Below are positions 23,621 through 32,569 of a DNA stretch of 64,000 nucleotides, in pieces. The notes beneath the pieces are model-generated. The model made no database searches, was not told the DNA's origin, and was given only the letters and a program-made list of their open reading frames with translations. This DNA comes from Pseudarthrobacter defluvii. GTDB taxonomy: Bacteria; Actinomycetota; Actinomycetes; Actinomycetales; Micrococcaceae. The stretch spans positions 2,542,001 through 2,606,000 of the forward strand of contig NZ_CP066362.1 of assembly GCF_030323865.1 (NCBI RefSeq). Direction: 5' to 3'. Position numbers and translations under genes: made by a program. Numbering within the stretch: position 1 is the first letter of the stretch; each line of letters starts with the position of its first letter.

Positions 23621-24937
23621 TTAGACTCCTTCTACCCGCAAAACGGATGTAACTGAATTGATGACGTCCAGGCCCTTCACTGCCTCAACGGTGGCTGCAA
23701 GGGCAGCCTCTGACGCACGGTGGGTGACGATCCGCAGTTCGGCCGACTCCACCTTGGAGCCGGCGTCGCGGTGGATTGTCTGCCGCATGATCTCAATGGA
23801 GACGCCATGCTCTGCGAAGAGCTGGGCGATCTTAGCCAGCACGCCGGGCTGGTCGGCAACGTCCAGGCCGATGTAGTAACTGGTGGTAGCAGCGTCGATA
23901 GGCAGTGCGGGGACGTGTCCGGTAGTGGTTTCGGTGCGTCCGGGACCGCCCAGGACCAGGCGCCGCGCTGCTGACACGAGGTCGCCCAGGACAGCGGAGG
24001 CGGTGGGGGTTCCGCCGGCACCCTGTCCGTAGAACATCAGCTCACCGGCGTTCTCGGCCTCGATGAATACCGCGTTGAAGGCACCGCGGACGGCGGCCAG
24101 CGGGTGTTCGCGCGGCAGGAGCGTGGGGTGCACGCGGACCGACACACCTTCCTTGCCGTCTGCATCAACGAGTTTTTCCGCGATGGCCAGCAGCTTGATG
24201 ACGAAGCCGGCGTCCTTGGCCGCGGCAATGTCGGAGGCGCTGACGGAAGTGATGCCTTCGCAGTGGACATCGTCCAGGGAGAAGCGGGTGTGGAAGGACA
24301 GCGAGGCGAGGATCGCGGCCTTCGCGGCGGCGTCGTGGCCTTCGACGTCGGCGGTGGGGTCAGCCTCCGCGTAGCCAAGCCGCTGGGCTTCGGCGAGGGC
24401 GTCGGCGAATTGCGCGCCGGTGGTGTCCATCTGGTCAAGGATGAAGTTGGTGGTGCCGTTGACGATGCCCAGGACCCGGGTGATCCGGTCGCCGGAGAGG
24501 CTGTCGCGGATGGGCCGGAGGATGGGGATGGCTCCGGCGACGGCGGCCTCGTAGGAAAGCTGGACGCCTGCTTTGTCGGCCTCTTCGTAGAGCGTGGGGC
24601 CGTCCTGGGCCAGGAGCGCCTTGTTGCCGGTGACCACGCAGGCGCCGTTGCGCAGAGCGGACAGGATCAGCGTGCGGGCAGGTTCGATGCCGCCCATCAG
24701 CTCGATGACCAGGTCTGCGTCCTTGACCAGGGTGTCGGCGTCAGTGGTGAAGAGCTCCTGGGGCAGGTCCACGTCGCGGGGGGCGTTGACGTTGCGCACG
24801 GCAATCCCGCTGAGCTGCAACCGGGCCCCGGTGCGGGCGGCAAGGGCATCGGCGTCCTCAATCAGGATCCGCGCAACCTGGGCCCCCACGTTGCCACAGC
24901 CCAGCAGGGCTACTTTCAGCGTTCGCATTTCCGTCAT
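23621..24937 (-). CDS. hom: Homoserine dehydrogenase
   Basis: 438 residues. Reduces aspartate semialdehyde to homoserine. N-terminal NAD(P) motif LLGCGNVGAQVARIL, a central catalytic domain (NGTTNFILDQM near 164; EADPTADVEGHDAAAK near 196), and a C-terminal ACT domain from about 355 (DVADQPGVLAKIAQLF) expected to sense threonine. ATG immediately after the lysA stop (TGAATG). A later ATG gives MRTLKVALLG as a shorter alternative. Confidence 0.96.
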   Translation of the reverse strand: MTEMRTLKVALLGCGNVGAQVARILIEDADALAARTGARLQLSGIAVRNVNAPRDVDLPQELFTTDADTLVKDADLVIELMGGIEPARTLILSALRNGACVVTGNKALLAQDGPTLYEEADKAGVQLSYEAAVAGAIPILRPIRDSLSGDRITRVLGIVNGTTNFILDQMDTTGAQFADALAEAQRLGYAEADPTADVEGHDAAAKAAILASLSFHTRFSLDDVHCEGITSVSASDIAAAKDAGFVIKLLAIAEKLVDADGKEGVSVRVHPTLLPREHPLAAVRGAFNAVFIEAENAGELMFYGQGAGGTPTASAVLGDLVSAARRLVLGGPGRTETTTGHVPALPIDAATTSYYIGLDVADQPGVLAKIAQLFAEHGVSIEIMRQTIHRDAGSKVESAELRIVTHRASEAALAATVEAVKGLDVINSVTSVLRVEGV

Positions 24938-26413
24938 TCAGGCTCCCATGTCGCGGCTCAGCAAATCTTCTTCGGTTTCCCCGCGGACAATCAGCCGGGC
25001 AGATCCGTCGCGCACCGCGACAACGCCCGGCCGGGCCAGATAGTTGTAGTTGCTCGAAAGGGCCCAGCAGTAGGCGCCGGTTCCCGGGACAGCAAGCAGA
25101 TCACCGGCTGCCACGTCCTCGGGCAGATATACATCTCTAACAACTATGTCGCCGCTCTCGCAATGTTTGCCCACCACGCGGGACAGCTGCGGGGCCGCGC
25201 CGGACGCGCGGGAAGCCAGGACAGCCGAATAATCCGCGTCGTACAGCACCGGACGGGCGTTGTCGCTCATGCCGCCGTCCACCGAAACATAGCGGCGGGG
25301 ATACGTAACGTTGTTGCCCGCGTCACCGTCGCCGGAAGCCTCGGGAGCGTCCACGCGGACGGTCTTCAGCGTGCCGACTTCGTACAGCGTGAACGTGGTG
25401 CTGCCCACGATGGCGCGTCCGGGCTCTATGGAGATGCGCGGCGCGTCGATGCCAAGCTCCGCGCAGGTGGAACGCACGACGGCGGCCATCGCGTTGGCGA
25501 TCTCGGCTGCGGGGCGGGGCGTGTCCACCGGGGTGTAGGCGATGCCGTAGCCGCCGCCGAGGTCCAGTTCCGGCATGGTGATGGAGTACTTTTCCTGCAT
25601 GGCGGCCAGGAAGCGCAGCAGCTTCTCGGCGGCCATGGCGAAGCCGTCCGGCTCGAATATCTGTGAGCCGATGTGGCAGTGCAGGCCCAGCAACTCGATG
25701 CCGGGGTGCGCCGCTGCCGCTGCCACCGCTTCCTCGGCGGCGGAGACACCGGCTTCGTCCGTGGTGTCGGCGGCCATGGAGAGGCCGAACTTCTGGTCCT
25801 CGTGGGCGGTGGCGATGAATTCGTGCGTGTGGGCGTGGACGCCGGGGGTGAGCCGCAGCATGACCTTCGCCTGCTCACCGCGGGCCTGCGCCAGGGCGCC
25901 GACGCGGTCCAGTTCAGCCAGGCTGTCCACCACGATCCGGCCCAGCTTCATGTCCAGCGCGCGGTTCAGTTCGGCGTCGGACTTGTTGTTGCCGTGCAGG
26001 GCCACCCGCTCCCCCGGAATGCCGGCGCGTTCGGCCACGGCCAGCTCGCCGCCGGACGCGGTGTCCAGGCGCAGGCCTTCCTCTTCCACCCACTTCACCA
26101 CTGCGGTGCACAGGAAGGATTTCCCGGCGTAGTAGACGTCCACGCCGCCGCAGATATCGGCGAAGGCGGCGTCGAAAGAGTCCTTGAAGGCGCGGGCACG
26201 GGAACGGAAGTCGGCCTCGTCCATGACGAACAGGGGCGTGCCGAACTGCTCCTTGAGTGCCTGCACGTCCATGCCGCCGACGGTCAGGGCACCGGAGTGA
26301 TCGCGGGCCACGCTGCCGGCCCACATGGGCTGGTGCAGTTCATTCAGGTCTGCCGGGACCTGCAGCCATTCCGGGGCAAGCGGGGAGGCGGCAGTGCTTG
26401 GGGATACTGGCAT
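24938..26413 (-). CDS. lysA: Diaminopimelate decarboxylase
   Basis: 491 residues. Last step of lysine synthesis: meso-diaminopimelate to lysine and CO2. A PLP fold-type III barrel with the Schiff-base lysine in VYYAGKSFLCTAV near 95. HCESGDIVV near 415 holds the conserved active-site cysteine pattern, and the Gly-rich phosphate site is LDLGGGYGIAY near 283. Followed directly by hom. A 5-nt gap separates it from argS. Confidence 0.96.
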   Translation of the reverse strand: MPVSPSTAASPLAPEWLQVPADLNELHQPMWAGSVARDHSGALTVGGMDVQALKEQFGTPLFVMDEADFRSRARAFKDSFDAAFADICGGVDVYYAGKSFLCTAVVKWVEEEGLRLDTASGGELAVAERAGIPGERVALHGNNKSDAELNRALDMKLGRIVVDSLAELDRVGALAQARGEQAKVMLRLTPGVHAHTHEFIATAHEDQKFGLSMAADTTDEAGVSAAEEAVAAAAAHPGIELLGLHCHIGSQIFEPDGFAMAAEKLLRFLAAMQEKYSITMPELDLGGGYGIAYTPVDTPRPAAEIANAMAAVVRSTCAELGIDAPRISIEPGRAIVGSTTFTLYEVGTLKTVRVDAPEASGDGDAGNNVTYPRRYVSVDGGMSDNARPVLYDADYSAVLASRASGAAPQLSRVVGKHCESGDIVVRDVYLPEDVAAGDLLAVPGTGAYCWALSSNYNYLARPGVVAVRDGSARLIVRGETEEDLLSRDMGA

Positions 26414-26418
26414 GGTGC

Positions 26419-28083
26419 TTACATCCGTTCCGGCGCGGACACGCCAAGCAAGTCAAGGCCGTTGGCCAGTACCTGGCTGGTGGCGTCGTTGAGCCACAGC
26501 CGGGTGCGGTTGAGGTCGGTGACGGGTTCTTCACCCATGGGGGCGATCCGGCACGCGTCATACCAGCGGTGGTATGCACCGGCAATGGCCTCGAGGTGCC
26601 GTGCCACCCGGTGGGGTTCGCGCAGTTCCGCGGCCTTGGCCACAATCGACGGGTAGCTGCCCAGGTGGGACAGCAGTTCGTTCTCGGTTGCGTGGTCCAG
26701 GAGTGCAGCGTCGAAGCTGTCCTGGCCGTCCACCTGCCGTTCGACGCCGGCAGCCACGGCGTTGCGGGCTGCGCCGCGCGAGCGGGCGTGGGCGTACTGG
26801 ACGTAGAACACCGGGTTCTCGTTGCTGTGCTTTTTCAGCAGTTCCGGATCGAGCGTCAACGGCGAATCAGCGGGGAACCGGGCCAGCGAGTAGCGCACCG
26901 CGTCCTTGCCAAGCCAGTTGATCAGGTCCTTGAGCTCGATGATGTTGCCGGCCCGCTTGGACAGCTTGGCGCCGTTGACGGACACCAGCTGGCCGATGAG
27001 CACCTCGATGTTGACTTCGGGATCGTCGCCGGCGGCGGCAGCGATGGCCTTCAGCCGGTTGATGTAGCCGTGGTGGTCGGCACCCAGGAGGTAGATCTTT
27101 TCCGTAAACCCGCGGTCCTTCTTGGACAGGTAGTAGGCGGCGTCGGCGGCGAAGTAGGTGGGCTCGCCGTTGGCGCGGATCATCACGCGGTCCTTGTCAT
27201 CGCCAAAGTCCGTGGTCCGCAGCCAGACCGCCCCGCCGTCGTCGAACACGTGGCCCTGTTCTCGCAGGCGCGCCACGGCACTTTCGATGGCGCCGGCGTC
27301 GTGCAGCTCCTGCTCGGAAAAGAAGACGTCGAACGCAACGCCGAAGTCTGCCAGGGTGGCCTTGATGTCCTTCATCTGGGCTTCGTAGGCGGCGGCGCGG
27401 ATCACCGGCAGGGCGGCAACCTCGGTGAGTTCCCGGATGTCCGGATGCGCCGAAAGTACCTCATGCCCCAGGTCGGCGATGTACTGCCCGGGGTAGCCGC
27501 CGTCGGGCACGGGAAGGCCGTGCAGCCGGGAGTACACGGAGTTGGCGAAGGTGTTCATCTGCGAGCCGGCGTCGTTGATGTAGTACTCGGCCGTGACGTC
27601 GGCGCCGGAAGCACGCAGCACGCGGGCAATCGAGTCGCCCAGTGCGGCCCAGCGGGTGTGCCCGATGTGCAGCGGACCGGTGGGGTTGGCGGAGACGAAC
27701 TCCATGTTGACCGTGTGCCCGGCGAGCGCGGTGTTGGTGCCGTAATCCGTGCCCGCCTCAACAATGGCTTTGGCGAGGGCACCGGCGGCTGCGGCGTCCA
27801 CGGTGATGTTCAGGAAGCCCGGGCCGGCGATGTCAACGGCAGAAACACCGTCGATGGCCTTGAGGCGGCTGCTGAGGATGGAGGCGAACTCGCGCGGGTT
27901 GGTGCCTGCCTGCTTGGCGAGCTGCAGGGCAATGTTGGTGGCCCAGTCCCCGTGCTCCCGGTTCTTGGGTCGCTCCACGCGCACGTCGGCCGGAATAGCT
28001 GACACAGCAAGGGCAATATCGCCGGCGGCGACGGCGTCCTTGAGGCAGGCGGATATGGCGAGGGAAAGTTCTTCGGGAGTCAC
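26419..28083 (-). CDS. argS: Arginyl-tRNA synthetase
   Basis: 554 residues from the GTG at 28083. Class I synthetase: the N-terminal Add1 domain binds the tRNA D-loop, the HIGH motif is in NPTGPLHIGHTRWA near 121, and GAKLSKRAGNII near 369 takes the place of KMSKS. The C-terminal anticodon-binding DALR domain includes EPHRVARHLEAIAGAYHRWYD. A longer frame opens 66 nt upstream but its residues are not synthetase-like. First gene of the argS-lysA-hom-thrC-thrB run. Confidence 0.95.
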   Translation of the reverse strand: MTPEELSLAISACLKDAVAAGDIALAVSAIPADVRVERPKNREHGDWATNIALQLAKQAGTNPREFASILSSRLKAIDGVSAVDIAGPGFLNITVDAAAAGALAKAIVEAGTDYGTNTALAGHTVNMEFVSANPTGPLHIGHTRWAALGDSIARVLRASGADVTAEYYINDAGSQMNTFANSVYSRLHGLPVPDGGYPGQYIADLGHEVLSAHPDIRELTEVAALPVIRAAAYEAQMKDIKATLADFGVAFDVFFSEQELHDAGAIESAVARLREQGHVFDDGGAVWLRTTDFGDDKDRVMIRANGEPTYFAADAAYYLSKKDRGFTEKIYLLGADHHGYINRLKAIAAAAGDDPEVNIEVLIGQLVSVNGAKLSKRAGNIIELKDLINWLGKDAVRYSLARFPADSPLTLDPELLKKHSNENPVFYVQYAHARSRGAARNAVAAGVERQVDGQDSFDAALLDHATENELLSHLGSYPSIVAKAAELREPHRVARHLEAIAGAYHRWYDACRIAPMGEEPVTDLNRTRLWLNDATSQVLANGLDLLGVSAPERM

Positions 28084-28260
28084 CCCTCTAGCGTACCGGG
28101 GGCCAGTGACAGCAAAGAATTTGGCGGCAGCGGCCCGGCCCGGCGTCACGGAAGGGAGTGAGCCCCGCCATACGGTGAACCATTCGCGTGCATCCGGCGT
28201 TGACTAATCCGTAGCCACTGCCGCACGGCATCCCTCATCCGGTACCGCCCCGAAAGTGAA

Positions 28261-28764
28261 ATGAGAGCCTTCATGAGACCCTCCAGCCCTAAGAGCCTTT
28301 CCCTGTCAAAGGATGCCTTCCGCAACGGTCTCTTTGCCGGTATTGCCGGCCTGTCGCTGGCGGGGACCGTGGCCGGCTGCGCACCGTCATCCGCCGACAA
28401 CACACCCGGCACCGCAGGTGCCCCACCGGCCCCCTCTGCGGGATCTTCCTCGCTGGCCGCCAGCGGCACCGGTTACAAGGACGGCACCTACAGCGCCGAC
28501 GGGAACTACGTCTCGCCCAACGGCACCGAAACCGTGGGTGTCCAGCTGACCCTTGCCGCGGGAAAGGTTTCGGATGTGCAGATCACCCAACACCCGTCCA
28601 ATCCGAACACCCGCAAGTTCCAGGGCCAGTTTGCCGGTGGTATCGCAGCCCAGGTGGTGGGCAGGAACATCGATGAACTGAACGTTTCGAAGGTTGCCGG
28701 TTCCTCGCTGACCAGCGGTGGCTTCAACCAGGCGGTGGCGAAGATCAAGTCCGAGGCACGGTAG
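28261..28764 (+). CDS. FMN-binding domain lipoprotein
   Basis: 167 residues. A hydrophobic signal (about 22-39) ends in the lipobox VAGC with Cys40, so the protein is expected to be lipid-anchored outside the membrane. A short Pro/Ala/Ser linker leads to one FMN-binding (NqrC/RnfG-type) domain, about 70-167. The segment AGSSLTS (146-152) aligns with the ApbE flavinylation motif (S/T)GA(S/T)x(S/T), which would make Ser149 the FMN attachment residue. The next gene encodes ApbE. Start may be ATG 28261 or 28273. Proposed role: extracytoplasmic one-flavin electron carrier. Confidence 0.85.
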   Translation: MRAFMRPSSPKSLSLSKDAFRNGLFAGIAGLSLAGTVAGCAPSSADNTPGTAGAPPAPSAGSSSLAASGTGYKDGTYSADGNYVSPNGTETVGVQLTLAAGKVSDVQITQHPSNPNTRKFQGQFAGGIAAQVVGRNIDELNVSKVAGSSLTSGGFNQAVAKIKSEAR

Positions 28765-28767
28765 GCG

Positions 28768-29640
28768 GTGCCCGTGTCGGACTGGGAGGAGTTTTCATTC
28801 CAGGGGATCGGCACTGACTGGGCAGTCAGCACTCCCCTGCCGTTGCCGGCGCCCCTGCGCACGCACCTGCTGGACCGGGTTGAGAAGTTCGACGGCGACT
28901 GGTCACGTTTCCGCTCCGACTCGCTGGTCGCAGAACTTGCAAGGGAGCCGGGGCGCTACGAATTTCCGGACGAGGCCGCCCCGCTTGGCGAGCTGTATCG
29001 GCTGCTCTACCGGATCACCGGCGGGGCCATGACGCCCTTGATTGGCGGCAGCCTTGAGCGCCTGGGCTACGACGCAGCGTATTCGCTCCAACCGGCCGGG
29101 CCGCCGCTCCCGGCGCCGGAGTGGGAGTCGGCCCTTGCCTGGTCCGGGACAGTAGTGGCGGCCGGCGCCCCCGTGGTGCTGGACATCGGCGCCGCCGGCA
29201 AGGGCCTGCTGGTGGATCTGGTCGCGGCGGAACTGGAGGCCGCCGGCGTGGGCGGATTCGTCATCGATGCCAGCGGGGACCTCCTGGTCCGCGGGGCAGG
29301 ACCCGTCAGCGTGGCGCTTGAACATCCCTACAACCCGGAGCAGGCAATCGGCATTATCCACCTGGACGGCCGGGCCCTGTGTGCCTCCGCTGCCAACCGC
29401 CGTGCCTGGGGCGACGGACTTCACCATGTGCTGGACGGAACCACCGGGCAGCCGGTGCGGACCGCCGTCGCCACCTGGACGCTGGCAGACACCGCCATGG
29501 TGGCCGATGCGCTGGCCACGGCGCTTTTCTTCGTTCCCGGCGCCACGCTTCAGGAAACGTTCGATTTCTCGTGGTTGACCGTCTTTTCGAATGGCAGCGC
29601 CGCCTATTCCGCCGAGTTCGAAGGGACGCTGTTCACATGA
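28768..29640 (+). CDS. apbE: FAD:protein FMN transferase
   Basis: 290 residues. ApbE attaches FMN from FAD to a Ser/Thr of target proteins. The family motifs are DIGAAGKGLLVD near 137 and TLADTAMVADALATALFF near 240. HHVLDGTTGQPV near 220 is also conserved. No signal peptide is seen, unusual for a protein acting on an exported substrate but common in actinobacteria. The GTG start is 3 nt after the FMN-lipoprotein stop, and its end overlaps the next gene (ATGA), so all three are one translational unit. Confidence 0.9.
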   Translation: MPVSDWEEFSFQGIGTDWAVSTPLPLPAPLRTHLLDRVEKFDGDWSRFRSDSLVAELAREPGRYEFPDEAAPLGELYRLLYRITGGAMTPLIGGSLERLGYDAAYSLQPAGPPLPAPEWESALAWSGTVVAAGAPVVLDIGAAGKGLLVDLVAAELEAAGVGGFVIDASGDLLVRGAGPVSVALEHPYNPEQAIGIIHLDGRALCASAANRRAWGDGLHHVLDGTTGQPVRTAVATWTLADTAMVADALATALFFVPGATLQETFDFSWLTVFSNGSAAYSAEFEGTLFT

Positions 29641-31250
29641 GCCCCGTGGAGACGCCAAGAACCCGCCTGGTCCGCCCGCTGGCGGGGCGCATGGAAACCG
29701 TCGTTGGCAGGTTCACCATGTACCGGCTTGTCCTGCTGGCCCTGGCGGCCCTTGCCGCTTACAGCCTGCTGCTCAATGTGTTGGGCTGGCTGACGTTCGG
29801 CATCCCGGAAATGCTGGCGCACCTGGCGTTATGCCTGGCCCTGACCTATGCCTCAAACCGTGCCCTTGCGGCGCTCTTCCGGGTCAAGCCCCACACCGAG
29901 TCCTCGCTCATCACCGGGCTGCTGCTTTATTTCCTTTTCTGGCCGCCCCTGCAACCCATGGACCTGGCAGGGGTGGCGCTGGCATGCCTCCTTGCGTCCG
30001 CGTCCAAGTACGCGTTGGCTTGGCGTGGACGGCATATCTTCAACCCGGCTGCGGCGGGCGCCTTTATTACCGGGCTTACCGGTTTGAACATCGCCACATG
30101 GTGGGCAGCGACACCGGCCATGCTGTGGCTGCTGGTCCCCGCCGTGCTGCTGGTGGTCTACCGGATGCGGAAGGCCCTGATGGCGTCGGTGTTCACCGTG
30201 GTGGCAACGGCCATCACTACCCTGGTACTGGTTCGGGCGGGAATGCCGGCCGCGGCCGGCATCTGGCAGGCCCTGGCCCAGCGGCCGGTGCTCTTTTTTG
30301 TGGGATTCATGCTCACCGAGCCCCTGACATTGCCGCCGCGGCGCTGGCAGCAACTGGCCCTCGCAACGGTGGTGGGCGTGCTCTTTGCGGTCCCCTGGAA
30401 CCTGGGAATCTTTGCCAACTCACCGGAGGCGGCGCTGCTGGCGGGCAACCTGCTGGCCTTCCTGGCGGGCCAGCGCGGAGCCGTGAAGCTCCGGTTCGCC
30501 GGCGCCCGCCCGCTGACGCCCGCCACCACCGAGTTCTCCTTTGAACCTGCCCGCCCGGTGCGCTTCCTTCCCGGGCAGTACATGGAGCTGGACCTTCCGC
30601 AGGCCAAGCCGGACGGAAAAGGACGACGCCGGGTGTTCAGCCTTGCGGGCGGCCCCGGCGAGCGCCTGGTGAAGTTCGGCGTGCGGACGGATGGTCCATT
30701 GTCCGCCGCTAAGGCGGCCCTCCTGGCGCTGCGGCCGGGTGACGAGCTGTCGGCCACAGCCGTGGGCGGGGAGTTCGTCCTGCCGCGAGACCCGCGCCGG
30801 CCGGTGCTTCTGATTGCGGCGGGAATCGGCATCACACCGTTCGTTTCGTATCTGGCCTCGGGCGCCCTCCGGGAACGGGACGCGGTTCTCCTGGTCCTGG
30901 CCAGGAGCGCCGATGAGTTGGCCTACGCGGAGGAATTGCGGAGGTCCGGTGTGCAGGTGCTGGTGCGGCTTGCAGACGGGTCCGTGCCGCCGTCGGGCTT
31001 GGCCTCTGCCGCCGGGCGTCCCCCTGGCGTCCGAAGCTTCGGTGCGGACGGCCGGCTGGACGGACCGGACGGCCGGCTGGACGGACCGGACGGCCGGCTG
31101 GACGGACCGGCCCTGGCAGCTCTCGTTCCAGACATCTCCCGGCGGGACGTTTACGTCTCCGGCTCTCCGGCAAGCGTTGCGGCACTCCGCCGTGCAGCGA
31201 AGCGTTCCGGGGCGCGCCGGGTGCGGACGGACTCCTTTTCGGGCTACTGA
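29637..31250 (+). CDS. RnfD/NqrB-like membrane domain fused to a ferredoxin-NAD(P)+ reductase-like flavoprotein module
   Basis: 537 residues. Residues 28-280 have about eight to ten helices with the NqrB/RnfD signature HIFNPAAAGAF (133-143). Thr159 in WAATPAM is a candidate for the covalent FMN site. Residues 283-530 are an FNR-like module: FAD binding FLPGQYMELDLP (310-321) and RRVFSLAG (331-338), NAD(P) binding LLIAAGIGITPF (391-402). A 21-residue repeat (DGRLDGP x3, 471-491) interrupts the last part. With ApbE and the FMN lipoprotein it could carry electrons from cytosolic NAD(P)H through membrane flavins to an external acceptor. The acceptor is unknown. The ATG overlaps the apbE stop. Confidence 0.85.
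   Translation: MSPVETPRTRLVRPLAGRMETVVGRFTMYRLVLLALAALAAYSLLLNVLGWLTFGIPEMLAHLALCLALTYASNRALAALFRVKPHTESSLITGLLLYFLFWPPLQPMDLAGVALACLLASASKYALAWRGRHIFNPAAAGAFITGLTGLNIATWWAATPAMLWLLVPAVLLVVYRMRKALMASVFTVVATAITTLVLVRAGMPAAAGIWQALAQRPVLFFVGFMLTEPLTLPPRRWQQLALATVVGVLFAVPWNLGIFANSPEAALLAGNLLAFLAGQRGAVKLRFAGARPLTPATTEFSFEPARPVRFLPGQYMELDLPQAKPDGKGRRRVFSLAGGPGERLVKFGVRTDGPLSAAKAALLALRPGDELSATAVGGEFVLPRDPRRPVLLIAAGIGITPFVSYLASGALRERDAVLLVLARSADELAYAEELRRSGVQVLVRLADGSVPPSGLASAAGRPPGVRSFGADGRLDGPDGRLDGPDGRLDGPALAALVPDISRRDVYVSGSPASVAALRRAAKRSGARRVRTDSFSGY
31046..31108. repeat. Three perfect 21-bp tandem repeats inside the Rnf-FNR gene
   Basis: Three identical 21-bp units lie head to tail at 31046-31066, 31067-31087 and 31088-31108. 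They are in frame and encode DGRLDGP three times. Perfect identity implies recent slippage, so the copy number probably differs between strains. Confidence 0.9.
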
Positions 31251-31360
31251 CGCTGCTTCCCCGCCCTTCCGGGGCCGGCTCCGGTGGCGGTTTTCCCTTG
31301 CGGGCCACCTTCCTGCTAAGCTCTAGGACGTCCCGCCGGGAACGGCAGGATATCCGGATT

Positions 31361-31436
31361 GCCCTCGTAGCTCAGGGGATAGAGCGTCTGCCTCCGGAGC
31401 AGAAGGCCGTAGGTTCGAATCCTACCGAGGGCACCA
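31361..31436 (+). tRNA. tRNA-Arg (anticodon CCG)
   Basis: The 7-bp acceptor stem GCCCTCG/CGAGGGC, D-arm GCTC...GAGC, anticodon stem TCTGC/GCAGA with the 7-nt loop CTCCGGA (anticodon CCG, reading CGG), and T-arm with GGTTCGAATCC are all complete. Discriminator A and an encoded 3' CCA are present. Followed directly by a terminator. Confidence 0.97.
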
Positions 31437-31440
31437 AGAA

Positions 31441-31473
31441 CCCCGCCGCTTCATTGAAGCGGCGGGGTTTTCG
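31441..31473 (+). terminator. Intrinsic terminator after tRNA-Arg
   Basis: A perfect 12-bp stem (CCCCGCCGCTTC with GAAGCGGCGGGG) with a 3-nt loop, then TTTTCGTTTG. It may also serve the convergent minus-strand transporter gene. Confidence 0.92.
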
Positions 31474-31494
31474 TTTGTTGTCCGGGACCAGCTG

Positions 31495-32445
31495 TCAGAA
31501 ACGCAGCGCTGCCTCGTCCATCGTGGCCAGGGTGAGCACGGCTTCCTCCACCGTTTCGTGGTCCTCCAGCTCACGCTCGATCCGCCGCAGGACCACCGCG
31601 ACCTCGTGCTCCGGATGGTCCCCCTGGAGATCCACGGCCGCGACGAGGTACAGCTTGCGCGGGCCCACGAATTCCAAATGAAGATAGGTGAGCCGGGCGA
31701 TGTCCTGGTGCTCCAGTACCCGGCGGGCCATGGACCGCTCAATATCAGGTGTGACGCCCTGCCCCACCAGGAAGCGCCGGTTGCGGTCGATCAGGATGAC
31801 GGCGACGACGGCGAGCAGCACGCCCACGGCGATCGAACCGATTGCATCCGGCAACGGGGACCCGGTGACCTGGTGCAGGAACACGCCCACGAACGCCACG
31901 ACGAGGCCGATCAACGCCGCCGCGTCCTCGGCGAAGACTGCCCTCAGGGTGGGATCAGAACTGATGAGGACCTGTTCAAGGGTGTGCCGTTCCAGTTCAT
32001 GCGCCGCTTTCCGGGTCTGCCTGAAAGCCTGCGCGAATGAAATCCCTTCCAGGACAAAGGCCACGCCCAGGACCACGTAGGCCACCACGAAGTCCGATGC
32101 GGGTTCCGGCTCAATAATCTGCTGGACGCCGTGCATAATCGACACCACCGCGCCGGCGGTGAACAGACCGAAAGCGGCAAACATCGACCAGACATAGGCT
32201 TCCCGGCCGTAACCCATGGGATGGCTCTTGTCCCGAGGGCGGGCAGACCGGCGCTCAGCAAGGAACAGGAAGACCTGGTTACCGGTGTCTGCCCAGGAGT
32301 GTGCCGCCTCCGCGGCCATCGAGGCTGAACCGGAGAGGACAGCCGCCACCGACTTCGCCGCGGCCACCAGCGTGTTCGCCGCAAAGGCGACGATGACCGT
32401 CAGCAGCGTTGAGCCGGATTTTTTTCGCTTTTCGGTTTCAGCCAT
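31495..32445 (-). CDS. Cation diffusion facilitator (CDF) family transporter
   Basis: 316 residues. Six membrane helices export divalent metal (Zn2+, Co2+, Fe2+ or Mn2+) against protons. The transport-site pattern HSWADTGNQ lies in helix 2 (about 48-56); the second metal motif is in AVFAEDAAALIGL near 170. A cytoplasmic C-terminal domain begins near 222. A HHHHH-type histidine loop is absent. ATG at 32445, followed by a Lys/Arg-rich leader. An upstream frame extends further but is not family-like. Metal specificity is not predictable. Confidence 0.85.
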   Translation of the reverse strand: MAETEKRKKSGSTLLTVIVAFAANTLVAAAKSVAAVLSGSASMAAEAAHSWADTGNQVFLFLAERRSARPRDKSHPMGYGREAYVWSMFAAFGLFTAGAVVSIMHGVQQIIEPEPASDFVVAYVVLGVAFVLEGISFAQAFRQTRKAAHELERHTLEQVLISSDPTLRAVFAEDAAALIGLVVAFVGVFLHQVTGSPLPDAIGSIAVGVLLAVVAVILIDRNRRFLVGQGVTPDIERSMARRVLEHQDIARLTYLHLEFVGPRKLYLVAAVDLQGDHPEHEVAVVLRRIERELEDHETVEEAVLTLATMDEAALRF

Positions 32446-32569
32446 GCGCCTACCGTACCCACCAGGACAGGTATCAGTACCCGGGAGGGTGCACAATTCC
32501 CGAAGCGGGGTCCCGACGATTGTCAGTGGCCCCTCATAGGCTGAAACCACCTAGCTGAGGGAGTACGCC

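Noticed and set aside
26419..28083. argS lacking KMSKS as possible inactivation
   Set aside because: Many arginyl-tRNA synthetases naturally lack KMSKS; other motifs are intact.
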